Below, piece after piece: positions 34,975 to 47,531 of a DNA stretch of 64,000 nt (positions within the stretch are counted from its first letter, which is position 1; each line of letters begins with the position of its first letter). Source of the stretch: Sambucus nigra. Taxonomy: Eukaryota; Streptophyta; Magnoliopsida; Dipsacales; Adoxaceae. Location: positions 706,834,456 to 706,898,455 of the forward strand of contig OX422207.1 of NCBI GenBank assembly GCA_949130495.1. Reading direction: 5' to 3'. The translations under genes and the position numbers were made by a program. The notes under the pieces were generated by a model that worked only from the letters and a program-made list of their open reading frames with translations, had not been told where the DNA came from and searched no databases.

Positions 34975-37900
34975 ATGGTTTACTCTATTGATTCTCTTGA
35001 TGAATTCATAAATGAATTTAAAATTCCTTTTTGGGTTATTTTGGAGCATGCTAATTTTTTTCTCACGTGCTGAGGGTCACTGGTTTCCATCTATTTTTAT
35101 AGCTGAGTGTGGGTTTTCCTTTCCTCCCAACCCACTATGCCTTGAGTTTTGTCAATACTTTAACATAGTCCCTGCTAAGGTATCCCCTAATCCTCGAAGG
35201 GATGTAAATGGATTTTATAGGTTGAATTAAATTCATGTAACCCATCTGGGGATTCTAGATATAATGTTTTGTTAAAAATGGCTGACTAGTGACAACACTT
35301 TTTATTTAAAGACTAGGGCTATAAATAAAGCGTTAGTAGTTAATCTCCCAGACTCCAATAGGGATTATTTTGAACACGGGGTCGTTGTAAAAAATTGGCA
35401 ATACATCCATTTGATTGGAAATGTTGAGTACCAAGGGCCTTGGTTCCTTCCTTGTAGCAATGGGACAGGTTATTTCTTACTTAAATTCTTTGCATTATAT
35501 AAATCTATTTAACTGTTACACTAATTTTTGCTCTGTAAATTCTTATTGCACTTGATCATAAGAGAATGTTCCCCAAGGAGAGTGAAGTAAACCTGGGGGG
35601 GATTGAAGTTTATTTGGAGACTTCATCAAATGATTGGTGAGGAGAACGTCAGGTCTAGATCTTATTTACTTCAGTATAGGAACACAATCTCTTCTTTTAT
35701 TGCTCGTCCTACTCATTCCCCTTTGATTGACATTGAGCATGAACCTACTTCCACTTCCCCAGCCACTACATCTAGCAGTGGTACCCTTTCTTCCCTTTAA
35801 CCTTCCTCCTTAGATTCCAATTTGCCCCTTCTCGTATTCATGGGGAAGAGGAAGATTCTCAATATTTTCGGAGATATATCTCCCAATACCCCTTCCAAAC
35901 AAGTTGATGTAGGGGTGAAAACTAAAAATGATACTGGGGAGAAGCCCCTAACCAAGAAAACTGAAGAGAGCCCCCTGAAAAGAATAAATAAAGGGCTACC
36001 TTCTAAGTTAGCAAAAGTTTCTTCTGCTCATCTCGACCAATGTGAGTTGGTTGACATATCTTCCTCTGCCTCTCCAGTGGCCCTTGGCCCTATATTAGCA
36101 AAACAACTAATAAAGTCTGGGAGTTTACCAAACCACAGGAGTTCTACTACTGCATTACCTCGCTCTAAGAGTTCTTACATGGCTACTCAAAGCCTTGCTC
36201 TAGTATATTCTTTTTGACTTCTGTAATTTTCTGTCTTTGGATTTGTTCTTCATAATACTGACTTTCTTTATTGTCCTTGTGAAGTTCCTCATTGACTTCA
36301 ATAATATGTTGGAGAAACATGAGGCTTTAGGAGATTCTTACTCTGGTGAAGTTGAAGAAGCTTTTAATGAGGTGAAAAAGTCATTGCTTGATTCCCAACA
36401 AGCATTAACTTCTGAACAAAGGAAGTGGGAAGAGGTGATGAAAACTGCTGAAGAATATGATATAACTGCTCGGGGTCTAGCTGATAATCTGTAGAAAGAC
36501 TTGAATGCTAAAAATGTCAAGTCTACCCTGATGTAGAAGGACTTTGATGCTAAGATAGTTAAGTCTGCTCAGTTATAGAAGGACTTGGGTGCTGAGAAGG
36601 TGAAGAGGGCTAAGGTCAGAGAGGTTGGCTTCAATAAAGGCTATGATAAGATGTTTGGAGATACTTCTTCACAAATTGAGTTTGCGAATAAAAAATCCTT
36701 CAAGGATGGTTGGTCTACTGCTATAGTGGAGGTCGACACTCTGAAGGATTCTGAGCTATTCTCGTGATATGATCCGGGACACCTCCAAACCTAGATGATA
36801 AAGTTGATGATGAGGGTTCCAGTGAATCCCTGATAATAGTGGAGTATACCGATAAACACTCAGACGTTAATTCTACTTCACCCTCCAAAGTTAATCCACC
36901 TCCTCCCTCAGCTCATGCTTCTTCTTCAACTAATCTTGAGGCAGGTAAGAAAAAGGTATAAAATCCAGTAATTTTTATTTCCCTTTTTTAATAGTCTTAC
37001 TTTTTTCTTTTTTCTTTTTTGAATATGTATTTGTACTTCACTTTTTATTAATGAAAAGAGAGGTATTTTTGTTCATTTGCTTGTATTTTTCAATACTCTG
37101 CAACTTGTTGATTGATGACTTTACTTTTTTGAATAGTTTATGGATAAACTGGAATACTTCTCATTCACTGACTCTGAGATACTCTAGAGGTGTAATGATC
37201 TTTTCAATGTTGTTCACTTATCTTTGACTGATGATAACCTGCAGCAGTTGCTCGAAGAGGGCGTATCCAAGCAAGCCAAAGGCGCATATATTCATCTGGA
37301 GTGTCTTCTTGATCGTGTTGTGGCTAATAATGTTGCCTACTTTAAAATGATTGAAGAGATGCAGGAGGAGCATAATAAATCTAGGGAAATTTTGCATAAA
37401 TATTGTGAGAAGAAATTCCAGGCCCATAGTGAAGGTTGGGGTTTTGAGCAAAAGCTGGATAAATTTTCTTCTCATTTCTGAATACAAGAATTCCTATTAA
37501 AACATGAGACAGATGAAACAAGGGACATTAACAAGATTCTAGAGGAAAAAAATAACAACTTGAGAGATGAACTTGATCCTCTGAAGTCGTTCACTATTAT
37601 TATTGTTATTACAGATGAGGGTCATTACTTCTTAAAGGCTAAAAATGCAAAGTTGAGTGAGGAGTTGGAGGCTCTTAAGAAAATAAGACCCGCTTCTTCG
37701 TCTTCTCGAGCTAGAGTCAATTATGGCAGAGGTACTGGCTGAGGTACTACAGTGGAAGTCAGGACCCAATAGGCCCTTGCCAATCAAGCTGCAAAATTAA
37801 AAGCTAAAGATCAAGCTATTGCTGAGATGTCCCTGAATCTACAGACCTTATGTGAACAACTATCCACTCAATCTTCACAATTACAAGGTAAGGACGAAAT

Positions 37901-38033
37901 GTTGAAGAATATGCATTCTCAGGTTGACAAATTAACATTTCAATTCCATAAGAAATCAAGGGAAGTCTGGATGGATGGGTATAATGAAGCTCTGGGGCAT
38001 CTTGATGATAAGCTTAAAAAACCTAAGAATTAA
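34975..38033 (+). pseudogene. E2 antisense extra ORF (putative gypsy type transposon family), decayed
   Basis: It starts MVYSIDSLDEFINEF at 34975 and shifts frame in a T run near 35057. It then reads FSRAEGHWFPSIFIAEC, GFSFPPNPLCLEFCQYF and VSPNPRRDVNGFYRL, which resembles the plant Pfam family named 'putative gypsy type transposon' (GF.FP...P....L..FGI.P.Q..PN..R...GF). A Ser/Thr/Pro-rich linker (35603-36217) follows, then Glu/Lys-rich coiled coils (36300-36760, 37224-37481, 37560-38033). Stops and possible introns separate the pieces. It lies opposite gag-pol between integrase and 3' LTR, like the antisense ORFs of Tat elements. Product function unknown. Confidence 0.65.
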
Positions 38034-39169
38034 AGCTACAAATGTGACGAAAGTGGATCAAAATAGTTCATTATAGGACGGGTATGATCCAGGTTTACTT
38101 GAGCTTGACAAACCTCATTTTAAGTTATATGTCAAATCAATTCATATACATTATATTCCGCAATGCTTGATTTTAATGTAATTGGGAGATTACGATATTC
38201 ATGATGAATTAGAGATCATCTGACCTCCTCACCTGCTTAATTGTCCTTGTATCAACAATAGTAGAGTGCTTCAATATTTTATCTTCATCAAGTCTCCTTA
38301 TACTTTGGATATTCCTCCTGCTAGAATGGGTCCTATTTCTAAAGTTGCAGGAAAATGTCCAGCAGAATAAAACTTTGTACTATGTTTTGTTAACACAGTC
38401 TCGTAATTGATTTGATTTAATGAAATGGAAATTCAATCAGCATATATTATATTGAATGTTAATCCTTTCTTTGCCCTTAGTTCTATTGATACACTTTGAT
38501 TAAGTTGGGTATCAATTACCAATGAGTGCAGATGTTATATTAACATACTTAGATTAAAATCTAGATTTAGAGCTAATAAAATTCTACTAGAATACATAGA
38601 TTAAAATCTAAATTTAGAGCTAGTTAGATGAATACATAGGTTCTACTAGCATACTTAGATTAAAACATAAATTTAGAGCTAGTTACCCATGTGTCTCCAA
38701 AGGTTTTAATAATGCATCCAAGTATTTGATTTTTGCATTAGATACAAGTGGTTGGACCGGGAGTTTGTGGAATATGTGCTTAAGTTCCTCTTTAGGAACC
38801 TTTGCAATGTTCTTCCTATAATTTTCCTAGTAGGATAAAGATTTTGTTCTATACTTGTGTTTGTGGACCATGTTTCGTGAGGATTTATCATCATGTTGAC
38901 TTGGTCTTCATATATCAACGATCAAGTTTATGGCTGCTCCGAGCAACTTATTACTTCTGTTGAGTCGCTTTTAGGGCAATGTTTGTTAAGCTGAGTAATA
39001 ATTTTTGAATCGAGCAACAAATTTACTGATCGAGCAATAATTTATTACTTTGTATCAAACTTCTATCAAGCTATTTAGTGCATAGCACGAGTACTCCAAA
39101 AAAAAAGAACAACAAAATGGAAAGAAACTAGAGATTTTATTAATATTGCAAGTTGAAGTTGATTACAAC
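38034..39169. other. E2 region between antisense ORF and integrase end, no gene seen
   Basis: AT-rich non-coding DNA with a few short direct repeats near 38550-38680 (TTAGATTAAAATCTA-like words with AGAGCTAGTTA, three times). No convincing frame. Confidence 0.55.
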
Positions 39170-42100
39170 ATCATGGATAATACTTTCAGAGATGCTCTGC
39201 ATGCCACGGGTTTTTGAATTCTTCACCTTCCAAGATTTCAATTTGATAGGATCCACGTCAAATTAATGTTGAAACACGGTAGGGCCCATTCCAATTGGCT
39301 TCAAGCATATTATTTTTCTATAGCACTTTCTTCAACACATAATTTCCTTCCTTCAAGTTGGTCGGTTTCATCCTTTTATGGTAAAAATGTGTTTTTCTTT
39401 CTTGATAAGCCGCATTGTGTAAGGTAGCACTTTCTCTTACTTCTTCCAGCATGTATAGATCCAACCTTCTCATTAACTCACTTACAAGAGAGTTACTCTA
39501 TGCGATGGTAAGCCTAGCCCGACTGGAATGACAACTTCAGTCCTAAGTGCTAACATATATGGGGATTCTCCAGTTGTTGTTCGTGGTGTTGTTTGGTATG
39601 CCCACAAGACATAGTGTAGCTCATTTATCCAATTTCGCTTGTCATCATCAAGAATTTTCTTCATCCCATTAAGCAAGGTTCTATTCGTGACTTCATTTTA
39701 TCCAATTAAGCAATTTTTGAACCTTGGATTAAGCACAGTAATTTGTGAACTCGTCATTGTCAAACTATGTTCCATGGTCGGTAATGAAAGTGTAGGGAAA
39801 TCCATACCTACAAATAATGTTTTTCCATATGAATTGATAGACCTTTTCATAAGGCATATCTATCAAAGGCCCTGCCTCCACCCATTTTGTAAAATAATCG
39901 ACGGTGACCACCAAGTATTTGAATTTTCCTCGGGTATTTGGTAGTGGCCCGACCAGGTCTATACCCCACAAGGAAAATGGCCATGGTTAAGTGATTGGAG
40001 TGAGAGTAGCCTGTGGAGTTTTGAGAACTGTAGAAAATCTCTGACATTTCTCACATTACTTGGCGAAAGTTGCACAGTCTGCTCACATTGTTGTCCAGTA
40101 ATACCTTGAGTACTGATTTTGTGCATAACTATTCTCCCTTCTATGTGAGATCCACATGATCCTTCAAGCACCTCCTGAATTAGATCTTGGACCTCTGATG
40201 TGTGCACATAGTGATGCAAATTAACTGTTAGTCCTCTCATGTACAGTACACCTTTATCTAATACATACCGAGTTGCTTTGTATTTTAAATTCTTTACCTC
40301 CACCATATCTACTGGTAGAGTTCCTTCTTCAATGTATGCTCTGATAGGATCCATCCAGGATGGACCCATATCCATGGAAATGAAATTGATCATTAAGTCT
40401 TCATTTATTCTCCTATTTTCTAACATCTCAATAGGGATAGTTCGTCGGAGTTCAATTATGGTAGTAGAGGCTAGCCGAGCTAGGGCATCAACTCAGGCAT
40501 TTCCAACCATAGAATTATATTTATGAGAACAACAGGCAATTTTTCAATGACTTCCATCGCCTTGGATACATACCTGATTGTCAATTCTTCTTTGGCTCTA
40601 AATAAACCCGGTGTTTGGTTTACTACTAGCTGAAAGTCACTATGTGCTAAAACTTGCTCGACACTCAATGAGTGGGATAGACTTAGGCCTACAATAATAG
40701 CTTCGTACCATGCTTTATTGTTTAAAGCATGGAATTGAAAATCTAGTGCATACTCAATATCAATACCATCAGGAGTATTAAGTATTATACCTTCTCCACT
40801 GTCGATTGAACAAGATGACCCATAAACATATAAGTTCCATATGGGGACGTTATTATCGAATGCTTGATATGTTAAACTCCTATAGTGGATAATTTCTCTT
40901 TGCTTCTTCATACTTCATGCTCAACTCATGTGTTCGGGAAGAAGAGTCTGGTAGTTTTGTACTTGATTCTTTTAAAGAAAGTTCTTCGGGAGATTTCTTT
41001 GTAACATTACCTTCTCTTGATTCTTATTATGTCTGATAACTTTATTGCTCAAGAACCTCAGAGTAGGTGAACTCCACTATGAAATCTGCCACTGCTTAGC
41101 CTTTCAAAGAAGACCTTGGCTCAGATATGATATCATATTCCCCCAATTTCAGAGCCCAATACATTAATCTACCATATTTCTCTAGTTTATGCAAATCCCT
41201 CCTTATAGGCATATAAGAGTAAACTATGATTGTATTGGCTTGGAAATAGGGTTTCATGCGTCTAGATGCTTCAATCAATGCCAATGATAATTTCTCCAAA
41301 TGAGGGAATCTTACTTTTGCTCCTCTAAAAGCCTTACTAGTATAGTAGACGAGTTTTGGAACTCCAAACTCTTCTCGGATCAATGAAGCACTTAATACTG
41401 ATTCAGAAACAACTAAGTATAGCTACTTATTTTGTCCTATGATTGGTCATGAGAGTAATGAAGGTGAACCCAAATACTTAATCAAATCCATAAAAACTTT
41501 TTCGCAATCTTCGTTCCATTCAAAGCTTTTTCTGAGCACCTTGAAGAACAATATACATCTATTTGTAGCTCAGTACACGAATTCGTTCAAGGATACTACT
41601 CGTCAAATTAGTCTTTGCACATCCTTCTTACAAGTTGGAGATTACATTTCAATTCGTTCATTTATCTTGTTTGGATTATCTTTAATTCTCGTTTGATTCA
41701 CTATATACTCGAGGAAAATTCCCTCTTATACTCCAAAGACACATTTGGTCGGATTCAGCTTCATATGGTGCTTCTCAAGTTGATCAAAAGTCTGGTTGAG
41801 GTCTACTATGTGATCAGATGCCTCTTTGCTCTTTATGAGCATATCATCTATGTAGACTTCCATACTCTTTCCTATCTCTTCCTCAAACACCTTATTGACC
41901 ATCCTTTGATATGTGGCACCTGCATTTTTCAAACCAAAAGGCATAACACTATAACAGTATGTTCCTTGGGGAGTGATGAAAGAAGTGCTTTCCCTTTCTT
42001 CGGGTTTCATTTTTATTTGATTATAACTAGAATAAGCATCCATAAAACTGAGATGCGCATGTCCTGATGTATCATCCACGAGCTAATCTATTCGGGGTAA

Positions 42101-43096
42101 AGGAAAATGATCATTTGGGCATGCTTTATTTTAATTAGTTAACTCTACACACATTCTCCACGTGTTTTTTTTATTTTTGACCATAACTACATTGGCCAAC
42201 CAGTCTTGGTATTTCACTTCATTATTAAAAGATACTTTTTTAAGCTCTTTGACTTCTTTCTATATGGCTTGGTTGTTCTTGGGACTGAACACTCTTCGCC
42301 TCTATTTGACTGGTTTAACTTTTTTGTTTACGTTGAGCTCATGACAAAGTAAATTGGGATATGTCCCAGGCATGTCTTCAAGACTCCAAGAAAATGCATG
42401 CTTTCTATGTTTAAGGAAGCTCACTAGTTCCTATTTAAGAACATGATCAAATGTTGTCCCTATTTGAGTGGTGCGCTCTGATTTATCATCATCTAACATA
42501 ATATTTTCAGTTGCTTTCACAATTTGTCCCTTTACCAGCTCTATTTCCTGTATTGGATCTAAGGTTTTAACCTCAGATTCTTCATCAAGTTCAGGAGTAT
42601 CCGCTTGGTAGGTAGCGATTTTCTTCTTTATTTCTTCCAAGTCTTCTTGCACAGTAGAAAAATAGTAACACTCCCTAGCTACTTTCTGACCACCTTTCAA
42701 AATTCCCACACCAAATTTAGTAGGGAATTTTAGTCACCGATGAACAGTGGACAGTACTGCTTCTAACTTCTTCGGACCTACTCTTCCTATGATTATATTG
42801 TAATCTGAATGGATGTTTTTGTCCATTACAAAGAAACGTATCTTCTTTGTTTGGTTAGGTGGCCAAGTTCCTATCATCACCTCCACTTTAATGGTTCCCA
42901 AAGGGAAGACTTTCTCACCTTCAAATCCTATTAGTGGTGGATGATAAGGTTCTAATTGATTATGTTTAAAATCCAAGTTGTTGAAATAAGGATGGAACAT
43001 GATATCCACTGAGCTACCATTATCTACTAATACTCTAGAGATAATGATTTCTTCTTTTCTGACTTTGATTACTAGTGGGTTGTCATGAGTATACAA
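39170..43096 (-). pseudogene. E2 pol: protease, RT, RNase H domains, integrase, decayed
   Basis: Domains in sense order: protease 43096-42734 (RVLVDNGSSVDIMF); a linker to 42431; RT at 42079-41726 (FMDAYSSYNQIKMKPEE, MPFGLKNAGATYQRMV, VYIDDMLIKS). Next comes RNase H 41383-41096, then a second RNase H-like domain 40911-40480 (NLYVYGSSCSIDSGEGI). Integrase begins at 40426 (SWMDPIRAYIEEGTLP), with core parts at 39971-39765 (GIDLVGPLP, TDHGT) and 39676-39482 (LWAYQTTPRTTTGESPY). The C-terminal PWHAEHL-type end is near 39200. Most segments share one phase, but several stops and at least two frameshifts separate them. Confidence 0.85.
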
Positions 43097-43495
43097 TACT
43101 CCTGAAGGTCATTTTTATAAAAACTAATTACTAGTTTATCTTTGTTAACCTTCCTCGGTCGATCATCCTCTGCAAGGTTGATCCTCTAGATGTACGAGCA
43201 AGCTTGTGACTCATGGAGGTAATCTTTTCACTCTACTGCATGATCTCCACTCCTATATCTCCACCTGTAATCATTTGGAAATCAAAAGAACCAAAATTGA
43301 TGCAAAATACCTCACGTTCTGTTTGACGGTTTTTTAGGAAGATTGGCATCATCATCCTGATCTTCTTCGTGAGTTCTTTTTTTCTCCTCTCTAGGCTTGC
43401 AAGGAGATTTTTTATCTATGCTGACTTCCTGGGTTGTTCTACTGATCAATGTATTGATTCAATTTTCTTCTTCGGATGAGAGTTTTAATCTCATT

Positions 43496-44966
43496 TTAAA
43501 GATATATGCAACGTTCCTTGGTGTGATCGTGATCCCTATGAAATTCGTAATACTTAGTTTTATCTCTCTTGGTCGGGGAACTTCTCAACTTATCAGGGTA
43601 ACTCACATCTTTATTATGATTGATTTCCTCCAAAACATGATGAATTCCCATGGTTAGTGGAGTATAGCCGTTGTACTTATTCAATCACTCCAAAACTCTT
43701 TTCTGTCGTGATTCCCTATGTTCTCTAGGTTCTTTATGATCTTTTTTGTCATTTTTTCCATCAACATTTTTACCCGAGCTATGTTGGCTGCCATTGCCTC
43801 CTCGACATTCATGAGTTTTGCTACTTTAGCGATCAATTCTGCCATTTTTTTTGGATCATTCTTAGCAAGAGTGTAATATAGTTTTTCGGGCAATAATCCA
43901 CTCATGAGGGCCGTTATTAAAGTCTTCTCTTTATAATCTGCAACTTCTAGTTTCTCATTATTAAAACGTGTGATGTAATCCATGGTGCTTTCTCCTTCTT
44001 TCTGTCTCACACTAAGTAAGTGTGCTATCCTTTTCATAGGCTTTGCTCCAAAGAAAACATTTTTAATGAATAGCTCGGCTAGTTGGTTGAAGCTAGAAAT
44101 TTGTTCCAGAGGAAGACCATTGTACTAGATTTGGGCATATCCAGTAATGGTTCTAGAAAATGCTCTACACCTCATTTCGTCGGGGATGGTATAAATCTCA
44201 GCAGCTGCCCGGGACTATTTTATATGAAGGACAGGATCAGTTTTCCATCATATTTGGGCGTTACTACTGGAGCATTAGACTTTGCTGGAGTAGGGAAATC
44301 CATAATTGTTTGCACAAATGGAGACCCTTTGCCAAAACTTCTTTGTAGTTGGTTTCTTATCTTCCCCATTTCTCCCAATATGTCTTTCAATATCTGTATG
44401 GATCCTTTCCATGCATCATTGGCAGAACCGAATTTGTGCATTGTAACTTTATTAGTTTTTGAGCTTTTTTCCTGAAACCGTTGCTCAGTCCGAGTAATAG
44501 TTCATCAGGTATTTGATCTAGATTGAGCCATATTTTTTTTAATCCGATGGTCGTCTACTATTACCAAATCTTGCCCTAAAAACATTTATATTTTCCCAAA
44601 TGATCAAAGGTTGATGCATGACTTAATTTTTCTAAGACGCTTGGCCTTTCTGAAGAATAAGACTACGAATGAAAAGATTCTGATGTCGCGAGTAATGAAG
44701 CTGCCCTTGGATGGTAGGAGACATCTCTTACTGAGATCGAGTGGATACGTCGACCATCTCTTGGTGGGGGTATATTTCCTTGAGTAGATAAATCAGGTGC
44801 CCCGACTTGGAGGGTTTGTGATGGTTGCCTGATAGTATCTTGCATGGCCTATTGGCCTCTTGCAAGACTTTCTATAATCCCAATTAAATCATTTGCAGAT
44901 GGAGGAGCATAAGGATCGGGAAAAATACCTTCACTCCTGAGACCTGATTCATGAATTTCATACATT
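43496..44966 (-). pseudogene. E2 gag, decayed
   Basis: Pieces of a Tat-type gag. The N-terminal part is near 44966-44663 (PDPYAPPSANDLIGIIESLARGQ, then a stop). A middle segment is at 44441-44220. The conserved retrotransposon gag domain is at 44037-43681 (HLLSVRQKEGESTMDYITRF, then ALMSGLLPEKLYYTL), followed by a basic stretch. At 43684-43496 YYEFHRDHDHTKERC is a decayed zinc motif of the type CxFHx(4)Hx(4)C with its first Cys lost. Stops and frameshifts separate the parts. Confidence 0.8.
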
Positions 44967-45006
44967 TAGGTGTTTGATTGAGTGCGATCGATTAGAAATA
45001 TCGTTC

Positions 45007-45021
45007 CCATAGATGGCGCCA
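45007..45021 (-). other. Primer binding site of E2 (tRNA-Arg type)
   Basis: On the minus strand TGGCGCCATCTATGG follows the LTR end after six bases. TGGCGCCRTCTRTGGGAA is the usual site of Tat/Ogre elements, which I recall as matching tRNA-Arg. Confidence 0.75.
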
Positions 45022-45027
45022 ATCTAT

Positions 45028-45473
45028 TGATGCAAAAAACTAGAGGAGGCTAATTAATTGATAACAGATAAATAGAAATAAGATACATGATATTTTTAAA
45101 GTGGTTTGGTTAAGGAAAAAGATAACATCCACTGTTGTGTATTGCCTTGGGATTATTCAATTGCCTCTATTTTTTTGGGTGTCCTTATATGTAGGGTTTA
45201 CAATGTATTTATAGTCCTCAAGGGTTGTACAAATGATGGAATGTCTTTATATTGTAGACATTTACATCTGTACAATCATTAATACATAAAATTGTTGGTG
45301 TTTGTGTGTCACATTGGTCAGCAATCTTGGAGTTGGTCGGCATTCATAAAATTGGTCTATATTCCTGGAGTTGGTCAGTATTCCATCCTTAATGACTAGG
45401 ATTAATCTCCCACTATATAACATTTGTCACTATCTTAATGTTCCATATAGATGGATAATATTTTATATCAACG
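45028..45473 (-). repeat. 5' LTR of E2 (about 446 bp)
   Basis: This matches 34098-34519 over its length. The extra block near 45330-45375 repeats the GGAGTTGGTCGGTATTC phrase. Its sense start reads CGTTGATATAAAA instead of TGTTGATATAAAA, one changed base. Confidence 0.87.
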
Positions 45474-46967
45474 GCCAGCTTGGAATCCTTGACAATTTTA
45501 AGTTCATGACATATGAATTCTTCATTAATACCGAGCGTGTCTTCATGACTCCAATCAAACACGCTCTTTCATTGCCTAAGAAAATCAACCACTTCCTTAT
45601 TTAGGGCAAGATCCAGTGGAGAGACTACTTTGTCTATTCTCTCTAGGTTTTAATCATCCAAGACTATTGATTTTATTTCTTCTACGATCTTCCCTTTGAC
45701 TAGACTTGCTTCTTCTTGTGGATCTATCATTTCAGTCTTGTAGGTGGTGGTTATATTATTTTATTCTTCCTATTTGGATAAAGTATAATAACACTCTCTA
45801 GCTTCAATTTCATTCTCTCATAATAAGTGGGGAACTTCGAACACTAACGCACAATAGAAGATACTGATTCGAATTTCTTTAACCCTACTCATTCGAAGAT
45901 AATATTATACATCGAGTTAACGTTCTTGTTTAGGATAAATAAAGGGATATTCTTAGGTTGGCAAGTTGACCAAACACCGATCACTAATTCTTGAATAACT
46001 GTTCCTAGGGGGTAAGCCTTCTCTCCCGAGAAGCATATAAGGGGCATGTAGTAAGCTTCAAGTTTATGATCTTCCCGTCCCAAACCTTTAACAAAACTAT
46101 AAAATAGGACATCGACAAAACTTCTGTTGTCGACCAAAACTCTCGCCATTATTCCTTAGTGTAACATCATTGTAATAACCAATGGGTCATTATGAAGATA
46201 TACCAGTCCTTAAAGATCATCTTTGGATAACCCAACCACGAAATGATATTTTTTTACTTTCCTCAGTTGAGTATCTACATCATTGGTTAAGCTGATATGC
46301 CTAATATAGGAACAAGACTTTTCTTCATTAATGTAGGCTTTCCTTTCCCTTAATCATCTCTTGCGCTAGCCCAACCTCTTGTAATAAAGTTAAATTTAAA
46401 AGAGATTAGGTTTACATCGAACAAAGGTTCGTTAGGCTTTCTAGGAATGTTTAGATCCTCCTTGGAGTCATCATTTCCACCTTTTTTCTTGTCATCTCAT
46501 CTATTAGAAGGGTATTATGACTATTTCCTGGTCTCCTAATCGTTATTATTGTGCGTTCGTCTTCCCTTTTCCACAAAGTTTGATAGGTTTCCTCTTCCAA
46601 TTAAGATTTCTACCTCATTCTTCAGGGCTATGCAATTTTCAGTGTTATGACCATAATCATTATGGAACTCGTAGTACTTACTCTTATCCCTTCAATTTGT
46701 GGGATATTTTATATTTCCAACCAATTTCGGGTATTTACTTCAACGGATATCTTCTAGGATATGTTGTACGCCAACAATCAGAGAAGTTTATTCATCATAT
46801 CTCTTTGGCTTCCCTACCTTTCCATATTTCCTCTATTTCTTCTTAGATCTCTTTTTATCATTGGTATTAGAGTTGTCGGACTCTTTTGTGGCCATAGATT
46901 CCCCTACATTCATAATTTTACCCTCCTTTACTAGTAGCCCAATCATAGTGTTAAGTGGCTCCTTAAC
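45474..46967 (-). pseudogene. E1 protease and C-terminal gag
   Basis: Protease is open at 46149-45889 (MARVLVDNRSFVDVLFYSF, FSGEKAYPLGTVIQELVIG), where the catalytic Asp of LVDN is retained but Gly is replaced by Arg (DNRS against DNGS in E2). Further left, 45474-45830 matches the E2 linker at 42340-42700 and joins RT at 34097 across E2. Near 46620-46680 the zinc motif reads YEFHNDYGHNTENC. Gag continues to 46967, where the family B LTR interrupts it. Confidence 0.75.
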
Positions 46968-46972
46968 CAGGG
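46968..46972. repeat. Target duplication CAGGG of family B LTR, left copy (imperfect)
   Basis: CAGGG precedes the LTR start at 46973; CATGG follows its end at 53620-53624. Four of five bases match. E1 gag homology continues across, which supports the insertion independently. Confidence 0.65.
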
Positions 46973-47475
46973 TGTAATACCCCGCCCTAAATATTTTATT
47001 TAATCCCCGTATAAAGTTACAAAAAATAAATAAATGGAAACTAGGATGATTAAGACAAAGTTCTATTTCTATTTAAACTAATTTAGAGGCTTGAAAATAA
47101 TTATTGAAAATTTGGGATTGAATTAAATAAGAATTACTATTGATTGAGTAGTTAAAGTTATATGTGATGTATATGTTGGGGTATAAGTTAGAGTTGAAGA
47201 AAAAAATTAATTGAATTATAAATTTTTATAAACCCTTATATGAGGATTATAGAAATTTTAGGAAAAAAAATTATGTATGCCCTTGTTATAAGTTGGAAAC
47301 TATTAGGGGCAAATGTGAGAAAGGAAAGTTTTGGATTAAGAAGAAAACAAATTGGACCATATCAGATGTGCGATTGGATCTCGGTACTGTTAATGGGGGG
47401 AGCAAAATTTTGAATAAATGTGATATAAAGAAAGAGAAGCTAGTAAGGGAGATACGAGGTTGCCACTCCCAACCG

Positions 47476-47531
47476 GTCGCTCAAGCAACATCGGTGGTCG
47501 CTCAAGTGACTACTAGAGTTGCTCAAGCGAC
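47476..47531. repeat. Palindrome cluster GTCGCTCAAGCGAC, three units with 21-bp period
   Basis: GTCGCTCAAGCAAC, GTCGCTCAAGTGAC and GTTGCTCAAGCGAC are each 14 bp, separated by two spacers of exactly 7 bp. Arms GTCGCT/AGCGAC are self-complementary around a CA centre; each copy has one or no mismatch in the arms. Confidence 0.9.

Larger units (their letters stand above)
34098..45473 (-). mobile_element. E2: Tat/Retand-type Ty3/gypsy element nested in E1
   Basis: About 11.4 kb on the minus strand: 5' LTR (45473-45028), primer site, gag, protease, RT, two RNase H-like domains, integrase, a plus-strand extra ORF and the 3' LTR (34519-34098). E1 pol sequence lies on both sides (RT start at 34097, protease linker from 45474), showing insertion into a relative. 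I cannot find a clean 5-bp duplication: AGTGT on the left, GCCAG on the right. Many stops and shifts show it is dead. Confidence 0.85.
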
